This document shows, one piece after another, positions 25,091-34,642 of a stretch of DNA of 64,000 nucleotides. The notes under the pieces were generated by a model. The model did not search any database. It saw only the letters and a list, made by a program, of their open reading frames with translations, and had not been told where the DNA came from. This stretch comes from Cerasicoccus maritimus. GTDB lineage: Bacteria > Verrucomicrobiota > Verrucomicrobiia > Opitutales > Cerasicoccaceae. The DNA lies in the NCBI GenBank assembly GCA_031296935.1, contig JAVDPD010000006.1, positions 62,001 through 126,000 on the forward strand, written 5' to 3'. Both the position numbers and the translations under genes were made by a program. Numbering within the stretch: position 1 is the stretch's first letter; each line of letters starts with the position of its first letter.

Positions 25091-26184
25091 GTAACTTTGT
25101 CATCTCATGCGGCGGAACTGGCGGGCACCTGGCCCCGGGCATAGCAGTGGCCGAAGCTTTGATCGCCAACGGACACCAGTGCCGCCTGATCATCAGCAAC
25201 AAGGACGTCGATTCGCGCCTCGTAAAAAATTACCCACAACTGCAATACGCGCGCTCGCCGGGCATGGGCTTTTCGTGGAAGCCGGTTCAGTTCATCCGCT
25301 TCAACTTAGAGCAGATTCGCGGGCTGATGTTTACGATCAAGCTCATGCGCGAGTTCAAGGCCGACGCCGTCATCGGCTTTGGCGGCTTCCTGACGGTGGG
25401 CGCCGTCTTCGCGGCGTTCTTCACCGGCGTGCCCGTGATGCTGCACGAGGCCAACCGTCGTGCGGGCCGCGCAATCCGCATGCTCGCTGGTTTTGCGCGC
25501 CGTATTTATCTACCGCCGGGTGTGAGCATTAAGGGGCTGCCGCGTTCAATGATACACCACTGCGGCTACCCGATTCGCCGCGAGATCCACCGTATGGCTC
25601 AAGACGAAGCCCGCGAGAAAATGGGACTCGAGATCACCGGCAAGCTGTTGCTTGTGCTCGGCGGCAGCCAAGGTGCCACGGCGCTGAACAACTGGGTGAC
25701 GGATAATTTCGAAGCCTTGGCCAAGGACGGCATCAACGTTTATTGCATCACCGGCTTGAACAAAACGTCGGTTGGTTCGATCGAACGCAAGTCTGCCGAC
25801 GGCCAAGTGGTGCATGCCATTTTCACGCCTTTCGTAGACGATATGGCGGCTGCCTTGAGTGCCGCGGATTTGGTGGTGGCGCGTTCCGGTGCTGGCAGCA
25901 TCGCGGAGTTTGCCCGCTGTCGCTTGCCGTCGATCCTCGTGCCGTATCCTTTCTCCGCCGACGATCACCAACTCGCCAATGCGCAGTTCATCGAGCAGCA
26001 GGGCGGAGCCGTCGTGGTTGAAGAAAAAGAAATCGGCCGCCTTTTGGGCGAAGTGACCGACCTCATTTTTAACGACTGGTTGATTAAGCGTTTCCGCGAA
26101 AATTTAGAGCGGCTCGATCGCGCCAATCCCGTCGACAAAATTGTTAAAGACATGGCGACCATCGCCGAGACTCAAGATGATTGA
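25087..26184 (+). CDS. murG: Lipid II synthase MurG (UDP-GlcNAc transferase)
   Basis: 365 residues. N-terminal GGTGGHLAPGIAVAEAL, then GFGGFLTVGAVFAA and HEANRRAGRA; C-terminal UDP-GlcNAc site VLGGSQGATALN and ARSGAGSIAEFARC. Transfers GlcNAc to lipid I at the inner membrane surface. Coupled to ftsW by ATGA and overlapping the next gene by 8 bp. Confidence 0.95.
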   Translation: MSNFVISCGGTGGHLAPGIAVAEALIANGHQCRLIISNKDVDSRLVKNYPQLQYARSPGMGFSWKPVQFIRFNLEQIRGLMFTIKLMREFKADAVIGFGGFLTVGAVFAAFFTGVPVMLHEANRRAGRAIRMLAGFARRIYLPPGVSIKGLPRSMIHHCGYPIRREIHRMAQDEAREKMGLEITGKLLLVLGGSQGATALNNWVTDNFEALAKDGINVYCITGLNKTSVGSIERKSADGQVVHAIFTPFVDDMAAALSAADLVVARSGAGSIAEFARCRLPSILVPYPFSADDHQLANAQFIEQQGGAVVVEEKEIGRLLGEVTDLIFNDWLIKRFRENLERLDRANPVDKIVKDMATIAETQDD

Positions 26185-28348
26185 AATGATGCCAGAACCC
26201 GCTTCCTCATCTCTGCCTGATGCCGTGTTTATGCTCGGTGTCGGTGGCATGGGCATGGCGCCGCTGGCTATCTACTTGGCCGAGGCCGGGGTATCGGTCT
26301 CGGGGTGGGACGACGGGTTGCGCCCGGAAGTAGCGGAGCTGTTGCAGCGTCACGGAGTGCAGCTGAGCGATGATTTGCCGGAGTCGCCCTCGCTGGTCGC
26401 GCGTTCCAGTGCGATTGGCGAAGACCACGAGTTGCTGGCGCAGGCGCGCAGTCGCGGCGCCCGTGTGGTGCGTCGTGGAGAGCTCTTGGCTGAGCTCGTG
26501 GCTGATAAAAAGCTGGTCGCAATCGTAGGCAGTCATGGTAAGTCCACGACCACTGGCATGCTGATCCACCTGCTGAATCAGGCGGGCTTTGATTGCAGCT
26601 ATTTCCTGGGCGCGTTGTTCCGTAACGACGAGTCGCCGGCGCATTACTCACCGAGCAGTGAGTGGGTGATTGCCGAAGTCGACGAGAGTGATGGCACCGT
26701 GGAAGGTTTTGCCCCGGACATCACTGTGGCCGTGAACTTCGACTGGGACCACGCTGATCTTTATCCGCAGGAATCCGATTTGCGCGACGCGTTTCGTCGT
26801 TTGTTTCAGCGCACGAAAAGCTTCGTGATTATTCCCGAAGACTGCAATGTGCTCAACCAAATCGTGTCCGATCATAAGGCGCTACGCTGCCACTCGGCGG
26901 CGGGTTTCAATGCTTCAAACACCGCCCTGGCTTTGGCTGCGGGGCGCGAAATCGGTGCGTCGGTCACGCTCGATATGCTGCATGGATTTTCGGGCATTCG
27001 CCGTCGGCAGGACGTGATGCATCGCGCACATGGCGTGACGCTGGTGGCCGATTACGCGCATCATCCGACCGAGGTGACCGCGCTCTTACAGCATGCCCGC
27101 AGTGAATGGGCGGGTCGACAGATCGTCGTGTTCCAGCCGCATCGCTACACGCGCACGCGTCAATTCGCGAGCGAGTTTGCACAGGCTTTGGAGATTGCCG
27201 ATGAAGTTCTTTTGCTGCCGGTATATGCTGCCAGCGAAGAGCCGCTCGATGACGGCCAAAGCGAAGCCATCATTGAGGCTTCTGCTAAAGACTGGCGCGT
27301 AATAGCGTCCGACGAATTGCCGCATGCCGTTGATGCCGCAGTGCGTGGTTCGCGTCCAGCTACGGTGTTGTTTGTGGGCGCTGGTGACATCGACGGCATG
27401 GCGCATCGTTTTGCGGAAGACTGGCGTATCGTCGACGAATGGCGCGAGTCGCTATCGCTTTACTCTAAGCTCACGCTCGCTGAGCCGTTGGCCAACAAGA
27501 CGACGTTGCGCGTTGGCGGCTCGGCGCGTTTCTATGCGGAGCCAGATGGCGTGGATGACTTGGAGCGCTTACTTTACTTTGCGCGGCAAAGTGACCTGTC
27601 GTGGTTTACGCTGGGGCGCGGATCGAATTTGATCGTCGCCGACGAAGGGTTCCCGGGCGTGGTGATCAGCCTCAAGGGCAAAGGATTTCGCGACTTCAAT
27701 GTGCTTGATGACGGACGCGTAAAGGTGGGTGCTGGCTTGGCCTTGAAGCGACTTTGTGGCCTCGCGGCGAAGGAAGGACTCGGTGGTTTTGAATTTTTAG
27801 AAGGCATTCCCGGTACGGTCGGCGGGGCGTTGCGCATGAACGCTGGTGCGATGGGTGGCTGGATGTTTGACGTCGTTGAAAGCGTCGAGTTCATGACGCC
27901 CGAAGGCGATATCTGCCGTTTACCCCGTGAAGAATTTCATGTGGAGTATCGCTGTTGCCATGAACTTTTGGAAGGCATGGCGCTGAGCGCGGTCTTGAAG
28001 TCTGGCGCGCAAGTAGAAGGCGGCGCTATCCGCGAGCAAATGGATGCCTACGCCGGCCGACGTAAGGAGTCGCAACCCCGTGAGCCCAGTGCCGGGTGCA
28101 TCTTTAAGAATCCCGAAGGCAACGCTGCGGGCAAGCTGATCGATGAGTTGGGCTTGAAGGGCTTGCGCATCGGGGGCGCCGAGGTGTCGAGCGTTCATGG
28201 CAATTTTATCATCAACCGAAAAGACGCAACGGCGGCCGATGTGCTGGCCTTGATTCGTGAAATCCGCGCAGTCGTTAAGCGCGAGCGCGACATTGATTTG
28301 GAACCCGAAGCTCTGCTCGTTGGCCATGAATGGGAGGAAGTGCTATGA
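26177..28348 (+). CDS. murC-murB: Fused UDP-MurNAc:L-Ala ligase (MurC) and UDP-MurNAc reductase (MurB)
   Basis: 723 residues. Residues 1 to about 425 are MurC: GVGGMGMAPLAIYLAEAG, ATP site GSHGKSTTTG near residue 118, FNWDH-type NFDWDHADLYP, and DYAHHPTEV. Residues about 427-723 are MurB: NKTTLRVGGSARFY, LGRGSNLIVAD (FAD), GIPGTVGGALRMNAGAMGG, and FKNPEGNAAGKLIDE. At the site of the catalytic Ser of E. coli MurB (G-S-F-F-K-N-P) this protein has Cys641 (GCIFKNP). The two enzymes catalyse consecutive steps, reduction to UDP-MurNAc and addition of L-Ala. MurB/MurC fusions are known in Verrucomicrobia. Confidence 0.95.
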   Translation: MIEMMPEPASSSLPDAVFMLGVGGMGMAPLAIYLAEAGVSVSGWDDGLRPEVAELLQRHGVQLSDDLPESPSLVARSSAIGEDHELLAQARSRGARVVRRGELLAELVADKKLVAIVGSHGKSTTTGMLIHLLNQAGFDCSYFLGALFRNDESPAHYSPSSEWVIAEVDESDGTVEGFAPDITVAVNFDWDHADLYPQESDLRDAFRRLFQRTKSFVIIPEDCNVLNQIVSDHKALRCHSAAGFNASNTALALAAGREIGASVTLDMLHGFSGIRRRQDVMHRAHGVTLVADYAHHPTEVTALLQHARSEWAGRQIVVFQPHRYTRTRQFASEFAQALEIADEVLLLPVYAASEEPLDDGQSEAIIEASAKDWRVIASDELPHAVDAAVRGSRPATVLFVGAGDIDGMAHRFAEDWRIVDEWRESLSLYSKLTLAEPLANKTTLRVGGSARFYAEPDGVDDLERLLYFARQSDLSWFTLGRGSNLIVADEGFPGVVISLKGKGFRDFNVLDDGRVKVGAGLALKRLCGLAAKEGLGGFEFLEGIPGTVGGALRMNAGAMGGWMFDVVESVEFMTPEGDICRLPREEFHVEYRCCHELLEGMALSAVLKSGAQVEGGAIREQMDAYAGRRKESQPREPSAGCIFKNPEGNAAGKLIDELGLKGLRIGGAEVSSVHGNFIINRKDATAADVLALIREIRAVVKRERDIDLEPEALLVGHEWEEVL
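27577..27591. repeat. Spaced palindrome CTTTGC-GCG-GCAAAG
   Basis: Copy 3; in the MurB half, coding within Y-F-A-R-Q-S. Flanked as A/T (ACTTTGC...GCAAAGT). Confidence 0.7.
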
Positions 28349-29274
28349 GTAACCGACCGCATGTAACCGTGCTCTGTGGCGGCGCTTCGCCCGAAGCCAA
28401 GGTTTCCCGCGTGACGGGGCCATCCGTGGCAGGCGCGTTGAAGGAATTCTACGACGTTGAGTTGATCGATTTGCACGAGGATAAACTACCGCTGCTGGAC
28501 CCCGCAAAGACGGCGGTCTTCCCGGCGATGCATGGTCCCTTTGGCGAAGATGGTAAGCTGCAGGCATTGCTTGATGCCGCGGGCGTTGCTTATGCTGGCT
28601 GCGATGCAGAGGCCAGCGCGCTCTGCATGCACAAGATCAACACGAAGGCCGTCGTCAAGGACAGCGGCTTTAAGTTGGCTGGCGACATTACCTTTGCAGC
28701 GCAAAGTAAACCGAGCGCTGACATTCTGATTGCGTCGCTGGGCGAACACGTCGTGGTGAAGCCCATGGATAGCGGCAGCAGCGTTGGCGTGCACATCGCG
28801 CATAATCGTTTTGAACTCTGCGCGATCATGGAGCAAATCAAGACAGGCGACTGGATGGCGGAGCAGTTTGTGACTGGCCGCGAAATGACGGTGGGCCTGC
28901 TCGATGGCAAGGCGATGGGCATCGTGGAAATTTGCCCGAAGGAGGGTGTTTATGACTACGCTCATAAATACACAGCCGGCGCCACGGATTACCTTTTCCC
29001 GGCGTCAATTGAGGAAACTTTGTCTTGCAAAGTAAGGGAATATGCTGAGAATGCATTCGCATCGTGCGGATGCCGCGACTTTGCACGACTGGACTTTATT
29101 CTAACTAACGACGAGGAACCATACTTCTTGGAGATTAACACTCTGCCAGGCATGACGCCCACCAGCCTCCTGCCCAAAAGCGCAAGCTGCGTTGGGCTGG
29201 GTTTTCAACCCCTGGTGAGAAGAATGATGGAACCCGCAATCGCACGCGCCGCGCTTGCCCGCGCGGCAACCTGA
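28345..29274 (+). CDS. ddl: D-alanine:D-alanine ligase
   Basis: 309 residues. ATP-grasp ligase with VLCGGASPEAKVS at the N-terminus, ALCMHKINTKAVVKDSG, KPMDSGSSVGVHI (phosphate-binding loop near residue 140) and EINTLPGMTPTSLLPK (metal-binding Asn and Glu). Makes the D-Ala-D-Ala used by MurF. ATGA overlap with murC-murB. Confidence 0.94.
   Translation: MSNRPHVTVLCGGASPEAKVSRVTGPSVAGALKEFYDVELIDLHEDKLPLLDPAKTAVFPAMHGPFGEDGKLQALLDAAGVAYAGCDAEASALCMHKINTKAVVKDSGFKLAGDITFAAQSKPSADILIASLGEHVVVKPMDSGSSVGVHIAHNRFELCAIMEQIKTGDWMAEQFVTGREMTVGLLDGKAMGIVEICPKEGVYDYAHKYTAGATDYLFPASIEETLSCKVREYAENAFASCGCRDFARLDFILTNDEEPYFLEINTLPGMTPTSLLPKSASCVGLGFQPLVRRMMEPAIARAALARAAT
28692..28706. repeat. Spaced palindrome CTTTGC-AGC-GCAAAG
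   Basis: Copy 4; in ddl, coding within T-F-A-A-Q-S. A one-mismatch version (CTTTGT-CTT-GCAAAG) follows at 29018-29032 in the same gene. Confidence 0.7.
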
Positions 29275-29276
29275 TC

Positions 29277-30212
29277 ATGGCTAAGAAAAAAAGCAGCAAA
29301 TCCAACGCGCCGAGCACCTGGCGAAGCATTCAGCAATCCTTTACCGGGCGGGCGGTGACGTCCCATGCGCGCAAGCGTCGGTGGATGATTAATCTGAAGT
29401 TTCTGGGCGCGGTGCTGGGATTGGCTGTGCTCGGCGGCGCGATTTGGGGCGGCGTTCAATATTTGCAAAGCGATTCGTTTGCCCGCTTGATGGCTGGCGG
29501 TTCCGCGCCAGTGCGCAATGTTTATCTGGAGAGCGATGGCGTGCTCGACGAGCAGTGGCTTAACGCCCGCATTGATATGCCGGAGCACATCGAGCTGATG
29601 GCCATCGACATTGAGTCGATTCAGCGCGACTTGAGCAGCGATGGCCAAGTACGCGCGGTGTTGGTTGAGCGTGTGTTTCCTGACGCCCTGCGCATTCGGG
29701 TGACCGAGCGACAGCCGGTGTTGCGCGTGGTGTTGCAAGACGCCTCGGGTCGCAAGTTCCTGCGACTGATTTCGAACGAAGGCGTGGTCTATGCGGGTAA
29801 GCGTTATCCGGCAGACACGATCCGCAGCTTGCCGTATGCATCGGGCGTTACTTTGCGTCGCAAAGCTAATGGTGAGTATTTCCCGGTTGATGGTATCCAG
29901 GATGTCTCGGCATTTCTGCAGCACGCGCGTTCGCTCATGCCCGAGCGCGTGGAAAATTGGAAAACTGTTTCGCTGGCGGACTTCGATCCTAAGGGTGCCT
30001 CGATGAGCTCGCGCTTGGCGGTGACCACGACTCAAGGCTACTCGATCATTTTCGCGCCCGATGAACTGGATGAACAGTTCGCGCGTTTGAACGTAATCCT
30101 TGAACGCCTGGAATCCCAACGTCAGCGCGTTGACCACATTGACCTTTCCATGCAAGACGCCGTGGTGAAGCTGGCCGACTCCGGCACCCGCGGACCCGTC
30201 CGCTTCCGTTAA
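29277..30212 (+). CDS. ftsQ: FtsQ-type division protein
   Basis: 311 residues. Basic cytoplasmic start (MAKKKSSKSN), one membrane helix at about residues 40-62, a POTRA domain (VRNVYLESDGVLDEQWL to VERVFPDALRIRVTERQPV, about residues 80-145) and a C-terminal FtsQ domain. Position between ddl and ftsA is the canonical FtsQ slot. It links FtsL/FtsB to the divisome. Confidence 0.88.
   Translation: MAKKKSSKSNAPSTWRSIQQSFTGRAVTSHARKRRWMINLKFLGAVLGLAVLGGAIWGGVQYLQSDSFARLMAGGSAPVRNVYLESDGVLDEQWLNARIDMPEHIELMAIDIESIQRDLSSDGQVRAVLVERVFPDALRIRVTERQPVLRVVLQDASGRKFLRLISNEGVVYAGKRYPADTIRSLPYASGVTLRRKANGEYFPVDGIQDVSAFLQHARSLMPERVENWKTVSLADFDPKGASMSSRLAVTTTQGYSIIFAPDELDEQFARLNVILERLESQRQRVDHIDLSMQDAVVKLADSGTRGPVRFR
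29851..29865. repeat. Spaced palindrome CTTTGC-GTC-GCAAAG
   Basis: Copy 5; in ftsQ, coding within T-L-R-R-K-A. Confidence 0.7.
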
Positions 30213-30248
30213 ATTAATCCATCTGAATGCTAAACTACTCTCCGCACC

Positions 30249-31460
30249 ATGAGCCAAAGTAGAATCATCGGAGCCGTCGACATCGGCGCAGCATCCGTTA
30301 CCGTGCTGGTTGGCGACATCGTCAACGGGCGCAGCCTGAACATTATTGGCAAACAGGACGCTACTTCCGAGGGCGTGAAAAAAGGTGAAATCGTCGACTT
30401 CAAGGCGGTCAGCAACGCGACGCACGCAGCCATCATGGGGGCTGAGAAAAGCGCCGGTGCACAGATCGACTCGATTTACCTGACTCAAACGGGCAGCCAC
30501 CTCGAAGGCTTTTATAACAGCGCCGCAGTTAACGTGAGCTCAAGTGACAGCCGCGTGAGCGAGGCCGACATTGCCCGCGCAATGAGCGAGGCCAAGGCCA
30601 AGAAGTTGTCTGATGACCGACTTTATATCCACCACATTCGCAGTCACTTCCTGCTGGATAACCGCGTGAGCGCGGACCCGCTGGGCATGCAGGGCGAAAA
30701 GCTCGAGGTCGGCTATTGGTCGATTCACGGTGACGAGCGCAAGGTGCGCGACCACATCCACGTGATCAATGGCTTCGGCTTGAACGTTGAGGACATCATT
30801 TTGTCGAGCATCGCTTCGGGCACGGTCATCGCGACCGAGGAAGAGAAACGCGCGGGCGTCATGGTGATCGATATGGGCGCGGGTGTGACCGATTGGGCGA
30901 TTTACCAGAACGGCATTGTTGCGCGCACGGGCGTGTTGCCGGTGGGCAGCGATCACATTACGAATGACTTGGCGCTCGGCCTCCGCGTCAACCGCAAATA
31001 TGCCAAGAAGCTCAAGACGAGCTTTGGCAAGGCCGTCTTGGAGCAGGATGACCGGCAGGAAAAAGTTTGGATGGTTGGTGATCAGATGATCGGTGACCGC
31101 CGCATCCCTAAGCAGTCGCTGATTCAAATCGTCCGTGAGCGCGTGGAAGAAATTTACGACCTCGTCAAGCGACAGGCCGGCGAACTTTGCCATGAAAAGT
31201 TTTTGCCTGCCGGCGTTGTGTTGACGGGCGGTGGCTCGCATCTGGATCAGATCGATCTAGCCGGTGAAAAAATCCTCGGCGTTCCAATACGGCGTGGTGA
31301 GCTGCCCTCGTGGGTGCACGACAACTTGCAGCGGCACGAATACACCTCGGCGCTGGGACTGCTGCACTTTGCGTTGTCCGGGCAGTCGCTCGATGACTCT
31401 GCGTTGCAAAGGAAACAACGCGGCCTGCTGCGGCGGGTGACTCAACTTTTCGTCAACTAA
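30249..31460 (+). CDS. ftsA: Cell division protein FtsA
   Basis: 403 residues, actin fold. Phosphate/ATP motifs: GAVDIGAASVTVLVGD at the start, VIDMGAGVTDWAIYQNG near residue 206, and VVLTGGGSHLDQIDLA near 322. The SHS2 (1C) domain is in residues 85-165. The C-terminal RGLLRRVTQLFVN is the expected amphipathic membrane-targeting helix. It tethers FtsZ to the membrane. Confidence 0.94.
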   Translation: MSQSRIIGAVDIGAASVTVLVGDIVNGRSLNIIGKQDATSEGVKKGEIVDFKAVSNATHAAIMGAEKSAGAQIDSIYLTQTGSHLEGFYNSAAVNVSSSDSRVSEADIARAMSEAKAKKLSDDRLYIHHIRSHFLLDNRVSADPLGMQGEKLEVGYWSIHGDERKVRDHIHVINGFGLNVEDIILSSIASGTVIATEEEKRAGVMVIDMGAGVTDWAIYQNGIVARTGVLPVGSDHITNDLALGLRVNRKYAKKLKTSFGKAVLEQDDRQEKVWMVGDQMIGDRRIPKQSLIQIVRERVEEIYDLVKRQAGELCHEKFLPAGVVLTGGGSHLDQIDLAGEKILGVPIRRGELPSWVHDNLQRHEYTSALGLLHFALSGQSLDDSALQRKQRGLLRRVTQLFVN

Positions 31461-31473
31461 CGGAGGAATCAGA

Positions 31474-32769
31474 ATGAGCGAACTCAGTGGAAAATCTTTT
31501 CGCAGCGATCTGAACTCCGAAGGCGTCCGGGTGAAAATCATCGGCGTCGGTGGCGCCGGGACGAATGCGGTCGACCGCATCCAGATGATGCCACAGGAGC
31601 AGATCAACCTTGCGGCGGTCAACACCGATGCGCAGGCGCTGGAAAGCTCGCCGATCGGTGAAAAACTCATGATCGGAAAGTCTGTCACGCGTGGCTTGAG
31701 TACTGGCGGCGATGTTGAGATCGGCCAGACTGCGGCGGAGAAGGACGAAACCAAACTCCGCCAGATGGTGGACGGGCAGGACTTGATTTTTATCGTCGCC
31801 GGTTTGGGTGGCGGCACAGGTAGCGGCGCTGCGCCGGTTATCTCGCGCTTGGCTTCGGAACAGGGCGCGCTGGTTATTGCGTTCGTTACCTTGCCCTTTA
31901 CTTTCGAAGGCGCGCGGCATCATGAAGTCGCGGAGAACGCGCTCGTGGCAATGCGTTCGCATTGCGATGCGGTGATACCACTGCCGAACGATTTGCTGCT
32001 CCAGCAGATGGATGAATCCGCCACCGTGCTCGATGCGTTTGCCCAGGCCGACGCGTGGATTAGCCGTGGTATCCAGTCGATCTGCGCAATGCTGACGCAG
32101 ACGGGCCTGATCAATCTGGATTTCGCAATGTTGCGTAAGGTGTTCGAGGGGCGCGGCGGCAAAACGCTGTTTGGCCTCGGCCGCGGCGAAGGCGATGACT
32201 TCATGCAGGAAGCTTTGAATGATTTGGCGCTCTGCCCGTTGTTGCACACGCCGGGTTTCGCCAAGCGCGCCGACAGCCTGCTGGTGAACATCATCGGCGG
32301 AACGGATTTGGGCATCTCGCACGTGAACCAAATCATGACGGCGATTGCCGAAAAATTTGGAAGCAAAGAGCAGATCGTGCTGGGCGCCGTGGTTGACGAA
32401 AGTTGCCAAAACACGGTTGAGATTTGTGTGATCGGCGCGACGCATGTGACGGGGTATCGTCCCGAGCGCAAGGTACGCCGAACGGCGCCGCGGATAGATA
32501 TCGCTCCGGAGCCACGACCGAGCGTTACCAAGAAAACGCCCGACGATGAACTCTTCGATACCGTTGAAACGAAGCCGAAGCCCTTGGTCCACGAGAGCAA
32601 GCTTGGCAAAAAGCGGCAGCCGGAACTGGAGATCGACCAAGAAGAGTTCACCTTTGTGTCAGAAGACGAGCAGCGCGGATTCTTTGAGAATACCGAGCGC
32701 AACATTTTCGACGGGGAAGACCTTGACGTGCCGACTTACTTGCGACGTGGCGTGCGCATTACGCTGTAG
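31474..32769 (+). CDS. ftsZ: Cell division GTPase FtsZ
   Basis: 431 residues. GTP-binding GVGGAGTNAVDRI at about residue 15 and the tubulin signature GGGTGSGAAPV at about 112; T7-type catalytic segment near 210 (NLDFA). A long charged linker from about residue 330 leads to the conserved C-terminal peptide DLDVPTYLRRG, the FtsA-binding tail. Ribosome site GGAGG lies at 31461-31465. Last gene of the dcw cluster. Confidence 0.96.
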   Translation: MSELSGKSFRSDLNSEGVRVKIIGVGGAGTNAVDRIQMMPQEQINLAAVNTDAQALESSPIGEKLMIGKSVTRGLSTGGDVEIGQTAAEKDETKLRQMVDGQDLIFIVAGLGGGTGSGAAPVISRLASEQGALVIAFVTLPFTFEGARHHEVAENALVAMRSHCDAVIPLPNDLLLQQMDESATVLDAFAQADAWISRGIQSICAMLTQTGLINLDFAMLRKVFEGRGGKTLFGLGRGEGDDFMQEALNDLALCPLLHTPGFAKRADSLLVNIIGGTDLGISHVNQIMTAIAEKFGSKEQIVLGAVVDESCQNTVEICVIGATHVTGYRPERKVRRTAPRIDIAPEPRPSVTKKTPDDELFDTVETKPKPLVHESKLGKKRQPELEIDQEEFTFVSEDEQRGFFENTERNIFDGEDLDVPTYLRRGVRITL

Positions 32770-32772
32770 CGA

Positions 32773-32838
32773 TTAGCGGAACTTGCGTTTGCGGGTAGTG
32801 AAAGATTTTGCTTCCCCGCGGGTGGCTGCTTCGGCCAT
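32773..32838 (-). CDS. Possible 21-residue basic peptide
   Basis: A short frame in the ftsZ/ABC-F gap: MAEAATRGEAKSF followed by TTRKRKFR and a stop three bases after ftsZ. The highly basic C-terminus resembles small ribosome-associated proteins in composition only. No ribosome site is evident; it may be chance. Confidence 0.2.
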   Translation of the reverse strand: MAEAATRGEAKSFTTRKRKFR

Positions 32839-32850
32839 AGTGTGCCGCTT

Positions 32851-34641
32851 ATGCTCCACGTGCGTAATGTATCCTTGGCCTTTGGCGGGCCGTCACTAGT
32901 CGACGGCGCATCTTTTGAGGTGCGCGAGGGCGAGCGTGTTTGCTTGGTTGGGCGAAACGGCGCTGGAAAGTCCTCGCTGCTCAAAGTGCTCGGCGGGCGG
33001 ATTGCACCCGATGGCGGCGAGGTTTATACGCCTGCCGGTGTGCGCGTAGCGATGCTCGACCAGGAAGCGACCATTGACGAAGTGGGCTCGGTCCGCAGCG
33101 TGATCGACAGCGCGCTGGAGGGGGAGACGCTGGAGCAATGGGAACGCGATGCGCGGGTGGACCGCTTGCTGCGCGATATGGAGCTGGACGGCACGGTGGC
33201 GTTTGAATCACTCTCCGCTGGGATGAAGCGCCGTGTGATGCTGGCGCGCTGTTTGGTGCTGGAGCCGGGGGTGTTGCTGCTCGACGAGCCCACCAATCAC
33301 ATGGACGTCGATGCCATTGGTTGGATGGAAAATTTCCTACCGAAGTTTCGTGGCGCATTGCTATTCATTACGCATGACCGCGCGTTCTTGCAGAACCTGG
33401 CAACGCGGATTCTCGATCTTGAGCGCGGGGTGTTGATCAGCTGGGATTGCGATTACCACACCTACTTGGAGCGCAAGGAGGCGTGGCTCAAAGCCGAAGC
33501 GCGACAGCAAGCGGAGTTTGATAAAAAACTGGCGAAGGAAGAAGTGTGGATTCGCCGCGGAATTGAGGCGCGCCGCACGCGTAACGAAGGCCGGGTGCGT
33601 GCCTTGTTGAAAATGCGCGATGAACACCGTGGTCGGCGGGAGCGTCAGGGGCAGGTGAATCTTGCCATTGAAGAAGCGGACCGTTCCGGGCTGAAAGTTA
33701 TTTCTACGGAAGCCGCGACGTTTGGCTATGGCGAGCGTCCTATCATTCGCGATTTTACGACTTTGATTCGACGCGGAGACAAGGTGGGTATCGTGGGTGG
33801 AAACGGCGCTGGGAAGTCCACGCTGGTGCGTTTGCTTCTCGGTAAACTGCAGCCGAAAAGTGGTTGGGTGAAGCACGGTTCGAATCTGGAAATTGCGTAC
33901 TTCGATCAGTTGCGTGAAGCGCTGGACCCTGAGATGATGGTCGTCGATGCGATAGCCGGTGGTTTGGATACGGTGACGATCAATGGCCAGCGGCGCCACG
34001 TGATGGGGTATCTGGGCGATTTTCTTTTTGCACCGGATCGCGCGCGTGGGCAGGTGAAGGTGTTGTCTGGCGGCGAGCGTAATCGCTTGCTGCTGGCGCG
34101 ATTATTCACCAAGCCGTTCAACGTGCTCGTGATGGACGAACCGACGAATGATTTGGATTTGGAAACGCTGGAGCTGCTGGAAGAGCGTTTGCTGGACTAC
34201 GGTGGCACACTGTTGCTAGTGAGCCACGACCGTGCGTTTCTGGACAACGTAGTGACCGAGCTTTTTGTGCTCGAAGGTGATGGTGAAGTGCGCCAAACCG
34301 TAGGCGGCTATAGTGATTATTTGGCATCGCGTAAAAAGAAGTTGGCTGTCGAAGCCGCAGAGAAAGCCAAGGCGGCGCCTGCTCCAAAAGGCAAAACGCC
34401 GAAGCCGCGCAAGTTCCTCAACCGTGAACGCTGGGAGTGGGAAGCGCTGCCGGGCGAAATTGAAAAACTTGAGGAAGAGCAGTCGCAGCTTGCCGAACAA
34501 TTAGGCGAGGCGTCGACTTATCAAGACCCCGACAAGCTGGCGAAAACTCAGGCGCGCCTAGAAGAGCTTGAAACCACGCTCTTGGAAAAATACGAGCGTT
34601 GGGAAGAGCTGGATACTTTGAAAGCCGAGCTCGAAGGTTGA
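32851..34641 (+). CDS. uup: ABC-F family ATPase, Uup type
   Basis: 596 residues: two ABC ATPase domains with Walker A GRNGAGKSS (near residue 34) and GGNGAGKST (near 315), signature motifs LSAGMKRR and LSGGERNR, Walker B LLLDEPTNHMD and LVMDEPTNDLD. No membrane segments. The C-terminal coiled coil after FLNRERWEWEALPGEIEKLE (in parts) marks the Uup subgroup, linked in E. coli to ribosome and DNA-branch transactions. It starts 81 bases after ftsZ and ends one base before the convergent LacI gene. Confidence 0.9.
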   Translation: MLHVRNVSLAFGGPSLVDGASFEVREGERVCLVGRNGAGKSSLLKVLGGRIAPDGGEVYTPAGVRVAMLDQEATIDEVGSVRSVIDSALEGETLEQWERDARVDRLLRDMELDGTVAFESLSAGMKRRVMLARCLVLEPGVLLLDEPTNHMDVDAIGWMENFLPKFRGALLFITHDRAFLQNLATRILDLERGVLISWDCDYHTYLERKEAWLKAEARQQAEFDKKLAKEEVWIRRGIEARRTRNEGRVRALLKMRDEHRGRRERQGQVNLAIEEADRSGLKVISTEAATFGYGERPIIRDFTTLIRRGDKVGIVGGNGAGKSTLVRLLLGKLQPKSGWVKHGSNLEIAYFDQLREALDPEMMVVDAIAGGLDTVTINGQRRHVMGYLGDFLFAPDRARGQVKVLSGGERNRLLLARLFTKPFNVLVMDEPTNDLDLETLELLEERLLDYGGTLLLVSHDRAFLDNVVTELFVLEGDGEVRQTVGGYSDYLASRKKKLAVEAAEKAKAAPAPKGKTPKPRKFLNRERWEWEALPGEIEKLEEEQSQLAEQLGEASTYQDPDKLAKTQARLEELETTLLEKYERWEELDTLKAELEG

Positions 34642-34642
34642 G

